DNA of 44,351 bases from Streptomyces sp. NRRL S-87 (GCF_000719335.1 NZ_JOGB01000057.1:1-44351); one strand, 5' to 3'; shown: positions 25,601 to 33,120, counted from the stretch's first letter. The notes: a model not told the origin generated them from the sequence alone. A program made the numbers and translations.

Positions 25601-28600
25601 GGTCGTCACCGAGAACGGCAAGCAGGTCGCCCGCCCGAAGTACCTGGTGGCCCGCACCAGCGCCGTCACCATCGACGTCTGCAAGGTCACGCCGTCCACC
25701 AAGGGCTGCCGCGTCCTGGAGTACGTGTACGCGGCCGGCACCACCGCGACGGACTCCGCCCTCGGCGACTACGCGGGCCGCGTCCAGGGCATCCGACTCT
25801 GGGCCACCAACCCCGGCGCCGCCGCCGCGACCGCGACCGACATCGCCTCGTACCAGTACGACAAGGACGGCCGCCTGCGCGAGGTGTGGGACCCGCGGGT
25901 CTCCCCGGCGCAGAAGAAGACCTACGACTACGACGCGGCCGGCCGCGTCGTGAAGTACGGCGAGCCCGGCATCCTGCCCTGGACCCTCACCTACGGCAAG
26001 GTCGGCACCTCCCCGGTCTCCGGCGACGGCATGCTGCTCAAGGCCTCCCACCCGACCCTGACCCAGGGCTCGAAGACCGAGACCAACGGCACCGCCGCCA
26101 CCAGCGTCGTCTACGGCGTCCCGCTGAGCGGAGCGAAGGCCCCGTACGCCATGGGCGCCACCGACGTGGCGGCCTGGAGCCAGAGCGACGTCCCCACCGA
26201 CGCCACCGCCCTCTTCCCGGCCGACCAGGTCCCGTCCGCCAACGACGGTGACGCGCTCGCCGCCGGCGACTACAAGCGGGCCGTGGTCACCTACACCAAC
26301 GCCTCCGGCCGCCAGGTCAACACCGCGCAGCCCGGCGGGTTCGTCTCCACCACCGAGCACGACGCCTTCGGCAACGAGGTCCGCGAGCTGACCGCGGCCA
26401 ACCGCGCCCTCGCCCTGGGCACGTCGCCCGGCGCCGCCCAGACCCTGGACGCGCTGAACATCTCCGAGCTGGGCACCGCCGAGCGCTCCGACATGCTCTC
26501 CTCGGTCAGCGTCTACAGCGCCGACGGCGTCGACGAGCTCGACACCCTCAGCCCGCTGAAGCTGACCGGTCTCGCGGCCGGCCTCGCGGCCACCGCCGAC
26601 CTCCCGGCCGTCGCGGCCGGCACCGAGGTGGCGGCCCGCGAGCACACCCGCACGGCCTACGACGAGGGCCGTCCCACCGACGGCAGCGCCAAGGCCGCGC
26701 ACCTGGAGACCAAGAAGAGCACCGGCATCGTGGTCACCGGCTACCCGGAGGCCGAGGTGCGCACCCTGGCCACCGGCTACGACTGGGCCAAGGGCCTGCC
26801 CACCTCCAAGACCGACGACCCGTCCGGCCTCGCCCTGAAGCGGACCACCGGCTACGACGGCCAGGGCCGCCCGACGCTGTCGACCGTCCCGGCCTCCGAC
26901 GGCACCGACGCCTCCGCCAGCACCACGGTCTACTGGACCGCGGGTGGCACCGGTGACTGCTCCGGCCGACCGGAGTGGGCCGACCTCGTCTGCAAGACCG
27001 CCCCGGTCGCCAAGGTCACCGGCGCCAACGGCAACCCCGACGAGCTCCCGACCGTCGTGACCGAGTACGACCGCCACGGCCAGGTCGCCAAGCGCACCGA
27101 GACCGCCAACGGCTCCTCGCAGGTCATCACCACGACCTTCGACGCCGCCGGCCGCCCCGTGACCAACTCGGTCTCCGGACCGGGCGCGGCGGTGCAGACC
27201 TCCACCACCACCTACGACCCGGCCAACGGCCAGGTCGCCAAGGTCGCCACCGCCGACGGCGCGGTGACCACCGAGTTCGACGCGCTCGGCCGCGTGAGCA
27301 CGTACACCGACGCCGAGGGCGCCACGACCAGCACCGAGTACGACGCGCTGGACCGCACCGTCAAGACGGTCGGCTCCGCCCCGTACACCACCACCTACGA
27401 GTACGACACGAACGCCGAGCCGCGCGGCCTGGCGACCAAGGTGACCGACTCCGGCGCCGGCGTCTTCACCAACAAGTACGACGCCGACGGCAACACGGTC
27501 GAGCAGACCCTGCCCGGCGGGGTCACGATGCGCCAGACCAACGCGCCCGGCGGCGAGACGGTCAACCGCACCTACACCCTGGCCGGCCAGACCGAGCCCT
27601 TCTTCGCCAGCGCCGGCAGCACCTCGGTGCACGGCCAGCTGCTGAACCGCTCGGGCCTGTCGGTCTCCGCCAACACCTATGACGCCGGCGGCCGGCTGGT
27701 GACGCAGAGGACCGAGGCCCAGGACGGCTCCGGCACCTGCGCGGTGTACAGCTACACCTACGACGCCAACGGCAGCAAGAAGACCGAGGCCTCGGCCACC
27801 GGCACCACCGACACCGGCTGCCCGACCTCCGCGGGCGCGGCCACCAGCCACGCCTACGACTCGGCCGGCCGGATCGTCGACGCGGGCTACCAGTACGACG
27901 CCCGCGGCCGCCTGACCGCCAGCCCCGACGGCCTGTCGTCGACGTACTTCGCCAACGACCGGCTGCAGAGCCAGACCGCCGGCACCCGCCGGCAGACCTG
28001 GACGCTCGACCCGCTGGGCCGCAAGCGCGGCGCCCTGATCGAGACCAACAGCGGCGGCACCTGGGCCTCGGTGGAGACCCAGAAGTTCCACTACGACAGC
28101 AGCGACCAGCTCGTCTGGACGCAGAGCGGCACCGCCGTCACCCGCACCCTGATCACCGACGTCGCCGACCTCAACGGCCTCGCGGCGATCGACGCGGACG
28201 GCACGGTCACCATCTCGCTCAACGAGGCGAGCGACGACGGCCAGATCCAGTACACCCCGGCCACCGGTGAGTTCCTGGTGCGCGACAGCATCGGCGACCT
28301 GACCGTCGGCACCAACCCCGCCGACCAGATCACCGGCCAGGAGTCCGTCGGCGCGGGCAGCCTGCTCTCCTCCTGCCCCGGTTGCAGTGCGGCCCCGCTG
28401 TCGGCCCCGACGGCCATGACCTCCTACAGCGCCAGCCGCTCCAAGGCCTCGAAGACCGACACCTGGCTCTTCCACAAGAGCCTGTGGACGTTCAAGAAGG
28501 AGAAGCAGAAGAGGCACCACCACGACGGCCTGATCTGGAAGGACAACGGCTGCTCGGCCCCCTGGCTGGTGAAGGTCTCCAGCGCGATCGTCTACTACTA

Positions 28601-28835
28601 CAGCTCCGAGTTCCGCTGGCCCTGCGCCCGCCACGACTTCGGCTACCGGAACTACCAGGACCAGCACCGGAAGAAGCGGAAGTACAAGGACCGGATCGAC
28701 ACCAACTTCAAGAAGGACATGAAGAAGTACATCTGCGAGCCGAAGAACATCTTCACGGAGCAGCCCTGCAAGGGCGCCGCGGAGGGCTTCTACTACGCGG
28801 TCCACTGGTTCGGTGACGACGCCTTCGGGATCTGA
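22653..28835 (+). CDS. Secreted YD-repeat protein with C-terminal phospholipase A2 domain
   Basis: This is a 2060-residue exported protein. An Arg-rich segment and hydrophobic stretch at residues 27-52 (TARRRHMWQAAAIAVLMVADG) serve as signal or anchor. A DNRLRE-type domain lies at about 345-500 (ARSFLQFNVDKYKGKQILDAKLRMYSYY ... WDIDAIAQSWADGQ). Ig/FN3-like domains come next (about 505-830). At least 12 YD repeats follow at about 1065-1810 (for example YDYDAAGRVVKYG, TEFDALGRVSTYTDAEG, YQYDARGRLTASPDG). The C-terminal 100 residues match prokaryotic phospholipase A2: CARHDFGYRNY with His1994 and Asp1995, a downstream RID (Asp2016) for the His-Asp dyad, Asp1964 as probable calcium ligand, and paired cysteines. 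The expected action is hydrolysis of phospholipids outside the cell or in a target cell. Many YD/RHS proteins carry exchangeable C-terminal toxins; no obvious immunity gene follows. Two strong terminators come after it. Confidence 0.93.
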   Translation: MPSDMPPSPTHDDIADASERRSLPTARRRHMWQAAAIAVLMVADGGGIALASTPQAAPNVVRPAARPKTLGPAEAPNAASARLMAKVQKRRIEILAERTDSTSTFANPDGTTTLESFTGPIRAKDEHGNWAPIDMTLVPEGGKIQPRQAAADVELSDGGTGEPLAAVDKGKHSLGVAWEGKLPKPKLHGPTATYENAVPGGDLVVTALKEGFTHNVVLRERPKAPVEYRLPIEADGLTLKETADKRLRWDDTKNKAKATAPAPVMWGAAIDKGSGEPEKIANVDVEIETGKDGKQVLVLKPSAAFLNDPNVKYPVTIDPTDSLMGPITDTWIQYDDYLTSQRGSTELKAGTYDGVQKARSFLQFNVDKYKGKQILDAKLRMYSYYSSTCNTANAGVQVRRVTAAWDPSAITWANQPATTATGAATIKDAKGYSSSCPAGSSTWDIDAIAQSWADGQANYGLRVASADEADPLTWRRYRSANYVDGSHNATYEPSLTINYNTKPGAATPVSPLSGSSTNDTTPTLTGKATDPDGNTVQLSYEIWAANGTAALQTGKSAYTASGSNAPWTPTTALAPGSYKWRAAVYDGNVWNGTWSAWQTFTVDTTKPSTTAVGSTAFPAGQWSGTANSNGDFSGNFTFTPPSSDVKDIQYKLDSGTWTTAATTGAAVTKSLTFRAGKHVLTVHTRDAAGNVSADVTYTFYAGSGAALLAPAEGDRPASRTALLAQAKPTDTGVRYQYRRGETDAWKDVPVADVRIAATGATPTAWPVAVTGGTVPELSWNITQTLAADGPVDVRAVVTDGSSTDYSPANTVTVDRAAGAAPDLPVGPGDVNALTGDLTLAESDATVFGMSVTRAASSRRPALGAAQAGQAAIFGPEWASGTELAATESNWATVQEPAAGLVTVTDGEGKQTGFTATTGGGFKPEPGAEGLVLSKGADGSYTLKDTKGVTSTFTKATGTSAWQLSATARPTDDPANPSTFLVSTVVTENGKQVARPKYLVARTSAVTIDVCKVTPSTKGCRVLEYVYAAGTTATDSALGDYAGRVQGIRLWATNPGAAAATATDIASYQYDKDGRLREVWDPRVSPAQKKTYDYDAAGRVVKYGEPGILPWTLTYGKVGTSPVSGDGMLLKASHPTLTQGSKTETNGTAATSVVYGVPLSGAKAPYAMGATDVAAWSQSDVPTDATALFPADQVPSANDGDALAAGDYKRAVVTYTNASGRQVNTAQPGGFVSTTEHDAFGNEVRELTAANRALALGTSPGAAQTLDALNISELGTAERSDMLSSVSVYSADGVDELDTLSPLKLTGLAAGLAATADLPAVAAGTEVAAREHTRTAYDEGRPTDGSAKAAHLETKKSTGIVVTGYPEAEVRTLATGYDWAKGLPTSKTDDPSGLALKRTTGYDGQGRPTLSTVPASDGTDASASTTVYWTAGGTGDCSGRPEWADLVCKTAPVAKVTGANGNPDELPTVVTEYDRHGQVAKRTETANGSSQVITTTFDAAGRPVTNSVSGPGAAVQTSTTTYDPANGQVAKVATADGAVTTEFDALGRVSTYTDAEGATTSTEYDALDRTVKTVGSAPYTTTYEYDTNAEPRGLATKVTDSGAGVFTNKYDADGNTVEQTLPGGVTMRQTNAPGGETVNRTYTLAGQTEPFFASAGSTSVHGQLLNRSGLSVSANTYDAGGRLVTQRTEAQDGSGTCAVYSYTYDANGSKKTEASATGTTDTGCPTSAGAATSHAYDSAGRIVDAGYQYDARGRLTASPDGLSSTYFANDRLQSQTAGTRRQTWTLDPLGRKRGALIETNSGGTWASVETQKFHYDSSDQLVWTQSGTAVTRTLITDVADLNGLAAIDADGTVTISLNEASDDGQIQYTPATGEFLVRDSIGDLTVGTNPADQITGQESVGAGSLLSSCPGCSAAPLSAPTAMTSYSASRSKASKTDTWLFHKSLWTFKKEKQKRHHHDGLIWKDNGCSAPWLVKVSSAIVYYYSSEFRWPCARHDFGYRNYQDQHRKKRKYKDRIDTNFKKDMKKYICEPKNIFTEQPCKGAAEGFYYAVHWFGDDAFGI

Positions 28836-28853
28836 TCGGAACGGGATCCGGAC

Positions 28854-28874
28854 CACCGCTCCTGAAGAGCGGTG
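28854..28874 (+). terminator. Hairpin after the YD-PLA2 gene
   Basis: A perfect 8-bp stem CACCGCTC / GAGCGGTG has a 5-nt loop, 18 nt after the stop codon. Confidence 0.6.
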
Positions 28875-28887
28875 ACCGACTCCGAGA

Positions 28888-28931
28888 GGGGCCGGCGGGA
28901 ACGACCACAGCGGTCCGTTCCCGCCGGCCCC
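28888..28931 (+). terminator. Strong second hairpin after the YD-PLA2 gene
   Basis: Perfect 16-base arms (28888-28903 and 28916-28931) enclose 12 nt that can partly pair (ACC/GGT). This is one of the longest stems in the window and should insulate the large gene from the membrane-protein gene downstream. Confidence 0.75.
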
Positions 28932-29043
28932 GCCGCCGTATCCGCGCCGTGTGCGCCCACCGCCCCGGCCGCCTCACCTCTGACACCCCTGGCCCTGCGT
29001 CACCCCCGCCTCACCCCCGCCTCGCCCCCGCGGAGAAGACCCG

Positions 29044-29823
29044 ATGAACGCCTCCAAGCCCGCCGCCCTGACCGCCCTGCCGGCCGCGGTCCTCGCCGCC
29101 GGCGCGTACCTGCTCCTCATGCCCTGGGACCCGCGCGCCGAGGTGCCGGCCGGGCCCGGTGCCATCACCCTGACGTCCGGACACACCGTCTGGGGAGTCG
29201 CCCTGTTCGCGCTGGTGCTGGCCGTCCTGGCGGCCGCCGTGGGCCGCTTCACCGCCCGCCCGGCGGCTGCCATGGCCGGGGTCGGCGGCACCCCCGCCGC
29301 CCTCCTCCTGGCCTCGTACCTCACCCACCGGCCCGCGCCGGACGGCTTCGCCGGACTCTGGTCCGTCGACTGGCTGTTCACGGCCGCCCTGATGGTCGCG
29401 GGCACGGGACTGGTCGCCTACCTGGCCCGCCGTGACCGCACCCCCGAGCTGATGCTGTCCGGCTTCCGCGACGCGCTGCTGCCCGTCGCCGCCGTCGCGG
29501 CCGCCGGCCTGGCCGCCTTCTTCGCCCAGGCCGTGGCCGAGCACGGCGCGGCCGCGGCCCGTACCGCCGCCGCCGTACTCGCCCTGGCCCTCGGCCACGG
29601 ACTCGGCTGGGCGCTGCGCGCCGCCGGCCGGCGGGCGACGTCCACCGCGGCGCTGGCCGGCGGCGGCGTGGTGCTGATCGCCGCGGTCGACAGCGCCGCC
29701 GTCCCGCTGTGGGGCTGGACCGCCCCCGACCTGCTCGCGTGGGCCGTGGCCGGCGGCGCGTTCGTCCTGGGGGCCGCCCTGGCCCACGCCGTCCACCCGG
29801 CCCGGCCCGCCACCCCTCACTGA
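29044..29823 (+). CDS. Hypothetical polytopic membrane protein
   Basis: This 259-residue, Ala-rich protein has about seven to eight hydrophobic segments. They begin with AALTALPAAVLAAGAYLLLMP, then HTVWGVALFALVLAVLAAAVG, VDWLFTAALMVAGTGLVAYLA, LLPVAAVAAAGLAAFFAQAV and a C-terminal LLAWAVAGGAFVLGAALAHAV. The short connecting loops carry no recognisable motif. A GGAGAAG ribosome-binding site precedes the ATG at 29044. It follows the YD-PLA2 gene by about 200 bp, but two terminators lie between. An immunity role against the phospholipase is possible by position only and is not supported by sequence. A strong terminator follows. Confidence 0.7.
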   Translation: MNASKPAALTALPAAVLAAGAYLLLMPWDPRAEVPAGPGAITLTSGHTVWGVALFALVLAVLAAAVGRFTARPAAAMAGVGGTPAALLLASYLTHRPAPDGFAGLWSVDWLFTAALMVAGTGLVAYLARRDRTPELMLSGFRDALLPVAAVAAAGLAAFFAQAVAEHGAAAARTAAAVLALALGHGLGWALRAAGRRATSTAALAGGGVVLIAAVDSAAVPLWGWTAPDLLAWAVAGGAFVLGAALAHAVHPARPATPH

Positions 29824-29824
29824 G

Positions 29825-29852
29825 GCGGGGCCGCCGCGCACGGCGGCCCCGC
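29825..29852. terminator. Bidirectional terminator
   Basis: A perfect 12-bp stem GCGGGGCCGCCG / CGGCGGCCCCGC with a 4-nt loop lies in the 71-bp gap between two convergent genes. It probably serves both. Confidence 0.8.
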
Positions 29853-29894
29853 AGCGGTGTCCCCGGCGGTCCTCCCGGAGGGGGCGGCAGGCCC

Positions 29895-31262
29895 CTACCG
29901 CGCCGCCGGCCCGGTCCAGCCGACCGGTATCCGGCCCAGCCGGACGCGCTGCGGATGGTCGCCCACCGGGACGGAGACGGTCGGCCGGCCGGTGGCGAAG
30001 TCGATGGCCGTGACCCGGTCGGAGCCGCTCTCGGAGATCACGCAGGACCTGCCGTCGCCGCTGACGGTCGCCCAGTACGGCTTGTCGGCCGGCACCAGCG
30101 GTCCCTCGGCGAGGGTGGCCCGGTCGACGACGGTGGCGTACTCGTCCATCGTCCCGGCCACGCACAGTTTCGTGCCCTCGGGGTTCATCGCGAGGCCGTG
30201 GTGGCGCGAGTCGTTGACCCAGGTGGTGCGGTCCTCGCTGGTGGCCGGGTTCTTGGGAAGCGTCTTGATCTTGGTGATCCGGTCGGCGGCCACGTCGTAC
30301 TCGACGAAGCCGTTGAAGAACGACAGCTGGAAGTACAGCTTCGACCAGTCGGGCGTGAAGGCCACCGGCCGCACGGCGTCGGAGAGGTCGGAGCGCCCGG
30401 CCGCGTCCAGCCGCTGGCGCATGTCGATCACCTTGACCGGCTTGTACGTCTGCGCGTCCACCACCGTGATGCGCCGGTCGCCCTTCGTCCAGTCCAGCCA
30501 CGACGCGTCGAGGGCGCTGGTGACGTCGCCGATGGACATGTTCCAGAGGTAGCGGCCGCCCTCGGTGTAGACGTTCTCGTGCGGCTTGTCGCCGGTGGCG
30601 AACGAGCCCACCTGGCGGCCGGTGCGGATGTCCAGCACGTGCACGGTGCCGGCGGTGGAGGCGGACACCGCGACCTTGGTGCCGTCGGGGGAGACGGCCA
30701 TGTGGTCGGCCCGGTAGCCGGCCACCGGGAAGCGCCAGTTGAGCCGCCCCGTGGCCAGGTCGAGGGAGACCACGTCCGCGAAGCTGGGCCGGGAGACGAC
30801 CAGCGCGGTGCCGTCCGGGGTGGCGTACATGTCGTCGGCGAACTGGTCGTGGCCCTCGCCCGCGGTGCCGCGGATGCCCAGGAAGTAGCCGAGCTTGACG
30901 GGGTTGAGGTAGATCTCGCGGAGCCGTTCGTCCTTGTCCGGTATCACGTTGATCCGGCCGATCCGGGCGAGGTCGCCGGAGGAGGCCAGGACGTCGGCGG
31001 TGCCGTCCCAGTTGTTGCCGACGAAGAGCACCTCGCGCAGGCCGTCGGCGGCCGCGGCCGCCGACGGCCGGGCGGCGCCGGCGCCGGGGGCCGGGTCGGG
31101 GGCGGACCGGGCGTACGAGGTGCCGGGGACGGCGACCGTCAGGGCCGCCAGGGCGGTGAGCGCGGCGAGCGGCGCGGTGGCGGCGGGCACTCCGCGCGAT
31201 CGTCGGGACTTTCGCGAACGGCCGTATTCTGTAAGGGAGTTGGTCTTCGAACCGGGGCGCAC
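29895..31262 (-). CDS. Secreted YVTN/NHL-type beta-propeller protein
   Basis: This 455-residue protein has a twin-basic-looking signal region (SRKSRRSRGVPAATAPLAALTALAALTVAVPGTSYA, about residues 16-51), then a beta-propeller. Blades contain the YVTN-style pattern: ADHMAVSPDGTKVAVSASTAGTVHVLDIRTGRQVGSF, HGLAMNPEGTKLCVAGTMDEYATVVDRATL, and WATVSGDGRSCVISESGSDRVTAIDFATGRP. Such proteins act outside the cell as binding or scaffold modules, sometimes as lactonase-like enzymes; no catalytic residues stand out. The start is a GTG at 31262 with GAGGAG a few bases before it. Two tandem palindromes lie upstream (31291-31304, 31308-31321) in the region shared with the divergent SepF-like gene. Confidence 0.85.
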   Translation of the reverse strand: MRPGSKTNSLTEYGRSRKSRRSRGVPAATAPLAALTALAALTVAVPGTSYARSAPDPAPGAGAARPSAAAAADGLREVLFVGNNWDGTADVLASSGDLARIGRINVIPDKDERLREIYLNPVKLGYFLGIRGTAGEGHDQFADDMYATPDGTALVVSRPSFADVVSLDLATGRLNWRFPVAGYRADHMAVSPDGTKVAVSASTAGTVHVLDIRTGRQVGSFATGDKPHENVYTEGGRYLWNMSIGDVTSALDASWLDWTKGDRRITVVDAQTYKPVKVIDMRQRLDAAGRSDLSDAVRPVAFTPDWSKLYFQLSFFNGFVEYDVAADRITKIKTLPKNPATSEDRTTWVNDSRHHGLAMNPEGTKLCVAGTMDEYATVVDRATLAEGPLVPADKPYWATVSGDGRSCVISESGSDRVTAIDFATGRPTVSVPVGDHPQRVRLGRIPVGWTGPAAR

Positions 31263-31290
31263 GGAGGGCTCCTCACGCGTGGGGGGTCCA

Positions 31291-31304
31291 TTACCTGCCG
31301 GTAA
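31291..31304. promoter_or_regulatory. Inverted repeat TTACC-TGCC-GGTAA
   Basis: Perfect 5-bp arms flank a 4-nt spacer, 29 bp upstream of the beta-propeller gene start. It is placed as an operator would be. TetR-type regulators often bind sites of this shape; no specific regulator is implied. Confidence 0.45.
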
Positions 31305-31307
31305 GGT

Positions 31308-31321
31308 ACTGACCCGTCAGT
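31308..31321. promoter_or_regulatory. Inverted repeat ACTGAC-CC-GTCAGT
   Basis: Perfect 6-bp arms flank a 2-nt centre, only 3 bp beyond the TTACC palindrome. Tandem sites suggest two bound dimers or two regulators. Confidence 0.45.
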
Positions 31322-31440
31322 TCCGTGGCCAGACCTTCGCGCGCCTCCGCAACGCATTCGTCCGTGTCGGTGTTGGGCTGATCGGGTGAAACGCGAGAGG
31401 ATGTGGGGATGCACATGAATGGCGGGGCCGAGGTGGTCCG

Positions 31441-31824
31441 GTGAGCAGGTACGACGTCACCGACGAACAGTGGGAGGGGCTGGCCCAGGTCGTCCCCCTG
31501 CGCAGCCGCAACGAATGGCCGTCGCGGGTCGACCACCGGACGATCCCGCGCGAGCAGATCGAACGGCAGCGCCGGTTCGTCGTCCTGCGGGTCCAGGTCT
31601 TCGCGGACGCGCGCGAGGTGGCCGAGTACCTGATCGCGCAGATCCCCGTGCTCCTCGACCTCACGGGCGCCGACACCGAGGTCGCCAAGCGCATCCTCGA
31701 CTTCAGCAGCGGTGTCGTCTTCGGCCTCGGCAGCGGCATGCACCGCGTCGACCGCAACGTCTTCCTGCTGGCGCCCGTCGGCACCGAGGTCGAGGGCATC
31801 GCCGCCGCCATCCCGCACCCCTGA
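31441..31824 (+). CDS. SepF-like cell division protein
   Basis: This 127-residue protein shows the SepF (DUF552) core: RQRRFVVLRVQVFADAREVAEYLIAQIPVLLDLTGADTEVAKRILDFSSGVVFGLGSGMHRVDRNVFLLAP. The dimer interface glycines FSSGVVFGLGSG are intact. SepF links FtsZ to the membrane, but the usual N-terminal amphipathic membrane-binding helix is not evident here; the N-terminus is short and hydrophilic. Streptomyces carry extra SepF-like paralogues that tune FtsZ and cell shape, and this is probably one of them rather than the dcw-cluster SepF, since no cell-wall cluster is nearby. Start GTG at 31441, with GAGG upstream. Confidence 0.88.
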   Translation: MSRYDVTDEQWEGLAQVVPLRSRNEWPSRVDHRTIPREQIERQRRFVVLRVQVFADAREVAEYLIAQIPVLLDLTGADTEVAKRILDFSSGVVFGLGSGMHRVDRNVFLLAPVGTEVEGIAAAIPHP

Positions 31825-31843
31825 CCGCTCCCACCGCCCGCCC

Positions 31844-31874
31844 GCGTACGCCCCGCCCCGTGCGGGGCGTACGC
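31844..31874. terminator. Terminator after the SepF-like gene
   Basis: A perfect 12-bp stem GCGTACGCCCCG / CGGGGCGTACGC with a 7-nt loop lies between two convergent genes and is probably used by both. Confidence 0.75.
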
Positions 31875-31897
31875 ATGTCGGGGCACGGGCGCAGCGC

Positions 31898-32452
31898 TCA
31901 GGAGGCGAGGCCCTCGACCAGCTCCGCGCCGGGGAGCTCGGTGAAGAGCTTGCCCGGGACGATCAGCTTGCCGCGGCGGCGGCCGCTGCCGATCAGCACC
32001 CACGGCATGTCCGCCACCGTCGCGTCCACCAGGACCCGCCAGTCCGCCGGGAGCCCGATCGGCGTGATGCCGCCGTACTCCATGCCGCTGAGCTCCACCG
32101 CGGTGTCCATCGAGGCGAAGGAGACCTTGCGGGCGCCGAGCAGGCGGCGGACGGTGCCGTTGACGTCGGCGCGGGCGGCGGCGGGGACCAGGCAGGCGGC
32201 GAGGGTGGTCTCGCCGCCGCGCTTGGCCGCGACGACCACGCAGTTCGCGGAGGCGGTCATGAGGTCCTGGCCGTAGTGCTCGACGAAGGCCGCGGTGTCG
32301 GCCTTCGCCGGGTCGGTGTCCACGTAGACCATCTCGTCGGCCGGCACCGTGCCGCGCCAGGCGCGGACGGCGGCGGCGACGGGCCCGTTGAGCTCGTCGA
32401 GGCAGTCGGGGGCGGGGCGGGCGTTGTCGAAATTTCCGATGGGTGCGCGCAT
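31898..32452 (-). CDS. YbaK/ProX-type aminoacyl-tRNA deacylase
   Basis: This 184-residue protein belongs to the YbaK/EbsC trans-editing family, which removes wrongly attached amino acids from tRNAs (Cys- or Ala-tRNA-Pro in known members). The family core is visible: a conserved Lys in CVVVAAKRGGETTLAACLVPA, the helix-strand VRRLLGARKVSFASMDTAVELSGMEYGGITPIGLP, and a C-terminal VLIGSGRRRGKLIVPGKLF. The GGITPIGLP segment lines the tRNA terminal pocket in this family. It is cytoplasmic. Start ATG 32452 was chosen; ATG 32461 would add MGP, and neither has a clear ribosome-binding site. Confidence 0.88.
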   Translation of the reverse strand: MRAPIGNFDNARPAPDCLDELNGPVAAAVRAWRGTVPADEMVYVDTDPAKADTAAFVEHYGQDLMTASANCVVVAAKRGGETTLAACLVPAAARADVNGTVRRLLGARKVSFASMDTAVELSGMEYGGITPIGLPADWRVLVDATVADMPWVLIGSGRRRGKLIVPGKLFTELPGAELVEGLAS

Positions 32453-32517
32453 GGGGCCCATCGTGCACCAGCGGGCCCCCGCGACGCAGGGCTACGTGTG
32501 ACTCCGCGCACCCTCCC

Positions 32518-32549
32518 TTGACCGGAAAAGGAAGGTTTGCCTAAGTTCC
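32518..32549 (+). promoter_or_regulatory. Promoter with overlapping iron-box-like sequence
   Basis: TTGACC is followed after 17-18 nt by cTAAGTT, placing a start just upstream of the ATG at 32556. The spacer and -10 region (32531-32549) contain AGGTTTGCCTAA, which resembles the core of IdeR/DmdR iron boxes (AGGTTAGGCTAACCT type) but matches only about 12 of 19 positions. Overlap of -10 and site would fit repression (inference). Confidence 0.35.
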
Positions 32550-32555
32550 TGTTGC

Positions 32556-32864
32556 ATGACCCCCCACGACCCGATACCCGAGCCGCCCTCCCGCCCCGGC
32601 GACGGCCCCGGCAGGACGCCCGAGGGCCCCGGCGCGACGTTCGGCTTCGACGTCGACTTCACCGCCCACGAGATCGAGCGGCGCGCCCAGGTCCTCGCCG
32701 CGATCGGCGCGGCCTGGGACCCGGTCGAGGTGCTGCGCGGCGAGGAGCAGGCGTACGACCTCCTGTACTCCGGCCTCGACGCCGAGCAGCAGCGCCTGTA
32801 CGAGGACCTGGTCGCGGCCGGCGTGCTGCCGCGCCGCTCCGGCGGTGGCCATGCTGCCCCTTGA
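32556..32864 (+). CDS. Hypothetical small acidic protein (DUF6400-like)
   Basis: This 102-residue protein has a Pro-rich first third (PIPEPPSRPGDGPGRTPEGPG). A helical domain follows: FDVDFTAHEIERRAQVLAAIGAAWDPVEVLRGEEQAYDLLYSGLDAEQQRLYEDLVAAGVLP. The helical part is conserved among actinobacterial small hypotheticals that I associate with DUF6400; the function is unknown. No signal peptide. The ATG at 32556 lies very close to a promoter-like sequence, so the mRNA may have almost no leader. The downstream zinc-ribbon-like gene starts within its last codons, so the two are coupled. Confidence 0.7.
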   Translation: MTPHDPIPEPPSRPGDGPGRTPEGPGATFGFDVDFTAHEIERRAQVLAAIGAAWDPVEVLRGEEQAYDLLYSGLDAEQQRLYEDLVAAGVLPRRSGGGHAAP

Positions 32865-33120
32865 CCCGCAGGCCGACCCCGGCCGCCGCGCCTGGGTCGC
32901 CTGCCCCGGGTGTGACGACGCCCGGGAGTGCGAGCCGTGCGGGGCGGGGCGGAACTGCGGCACCCACTGGCGCTACCTGCTGACGAACACCGGCAGCCTG
33001 CTCCACCTCCAGTGCCCGGCGTGCACGCACGTGTGGGTGCACGAGAGCGGCTTCGGCGCGAGCCGGTCCATCCCCGACCAGCGCTCGCGGGCCCGCGCCG
33101 ACCTCGGGGACCCCTTCTAG
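32845..33120 (+). CDS. Small Cys-rich (zinc-ribbon-like) protein
   Basis: This 91-residue protein has three Cys-x2-Cys-type pairs and further metal-ligand candidates: CPGC (near residue 20), ECEPCGAGRNCGTHW, and LQCPACTHVWVHE. The pattern looks like a zinc-binding ribbon, possibly nucleic-acid or protein binding. The GTG at 32845 overlaps the upstream gene by 20 nt; an ATG two codons later (32851) is the alternative. The family was not recognised. Confidence 0.65.
   Translation: MAMLPLDPQADPGRRAWVACPGCDDARECEPCGAGRNCGTHWRYLLTNTGSLLHLQCPACTHVWVHESGFGASRSIPDQRSRARADLGDPF

Noticed and set aside
22164..28856. A very long open frame antisense to the YD-PLA2 gene
   Set aside because: It is a composition artefact: high-GC genes leave antisense frames open. 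Its translation is Gly/Val/Arg-rich without domains, whereas the sense frame has clear YD repeats and PLA2 residues.
29044..29823. Immunity protein for the PLA2 domain
   Set aside because: Only position supports it. Two strong terminators separate the genes and no motif suggests lipase inhibition, so it is left as a hypothetical membrane protein.
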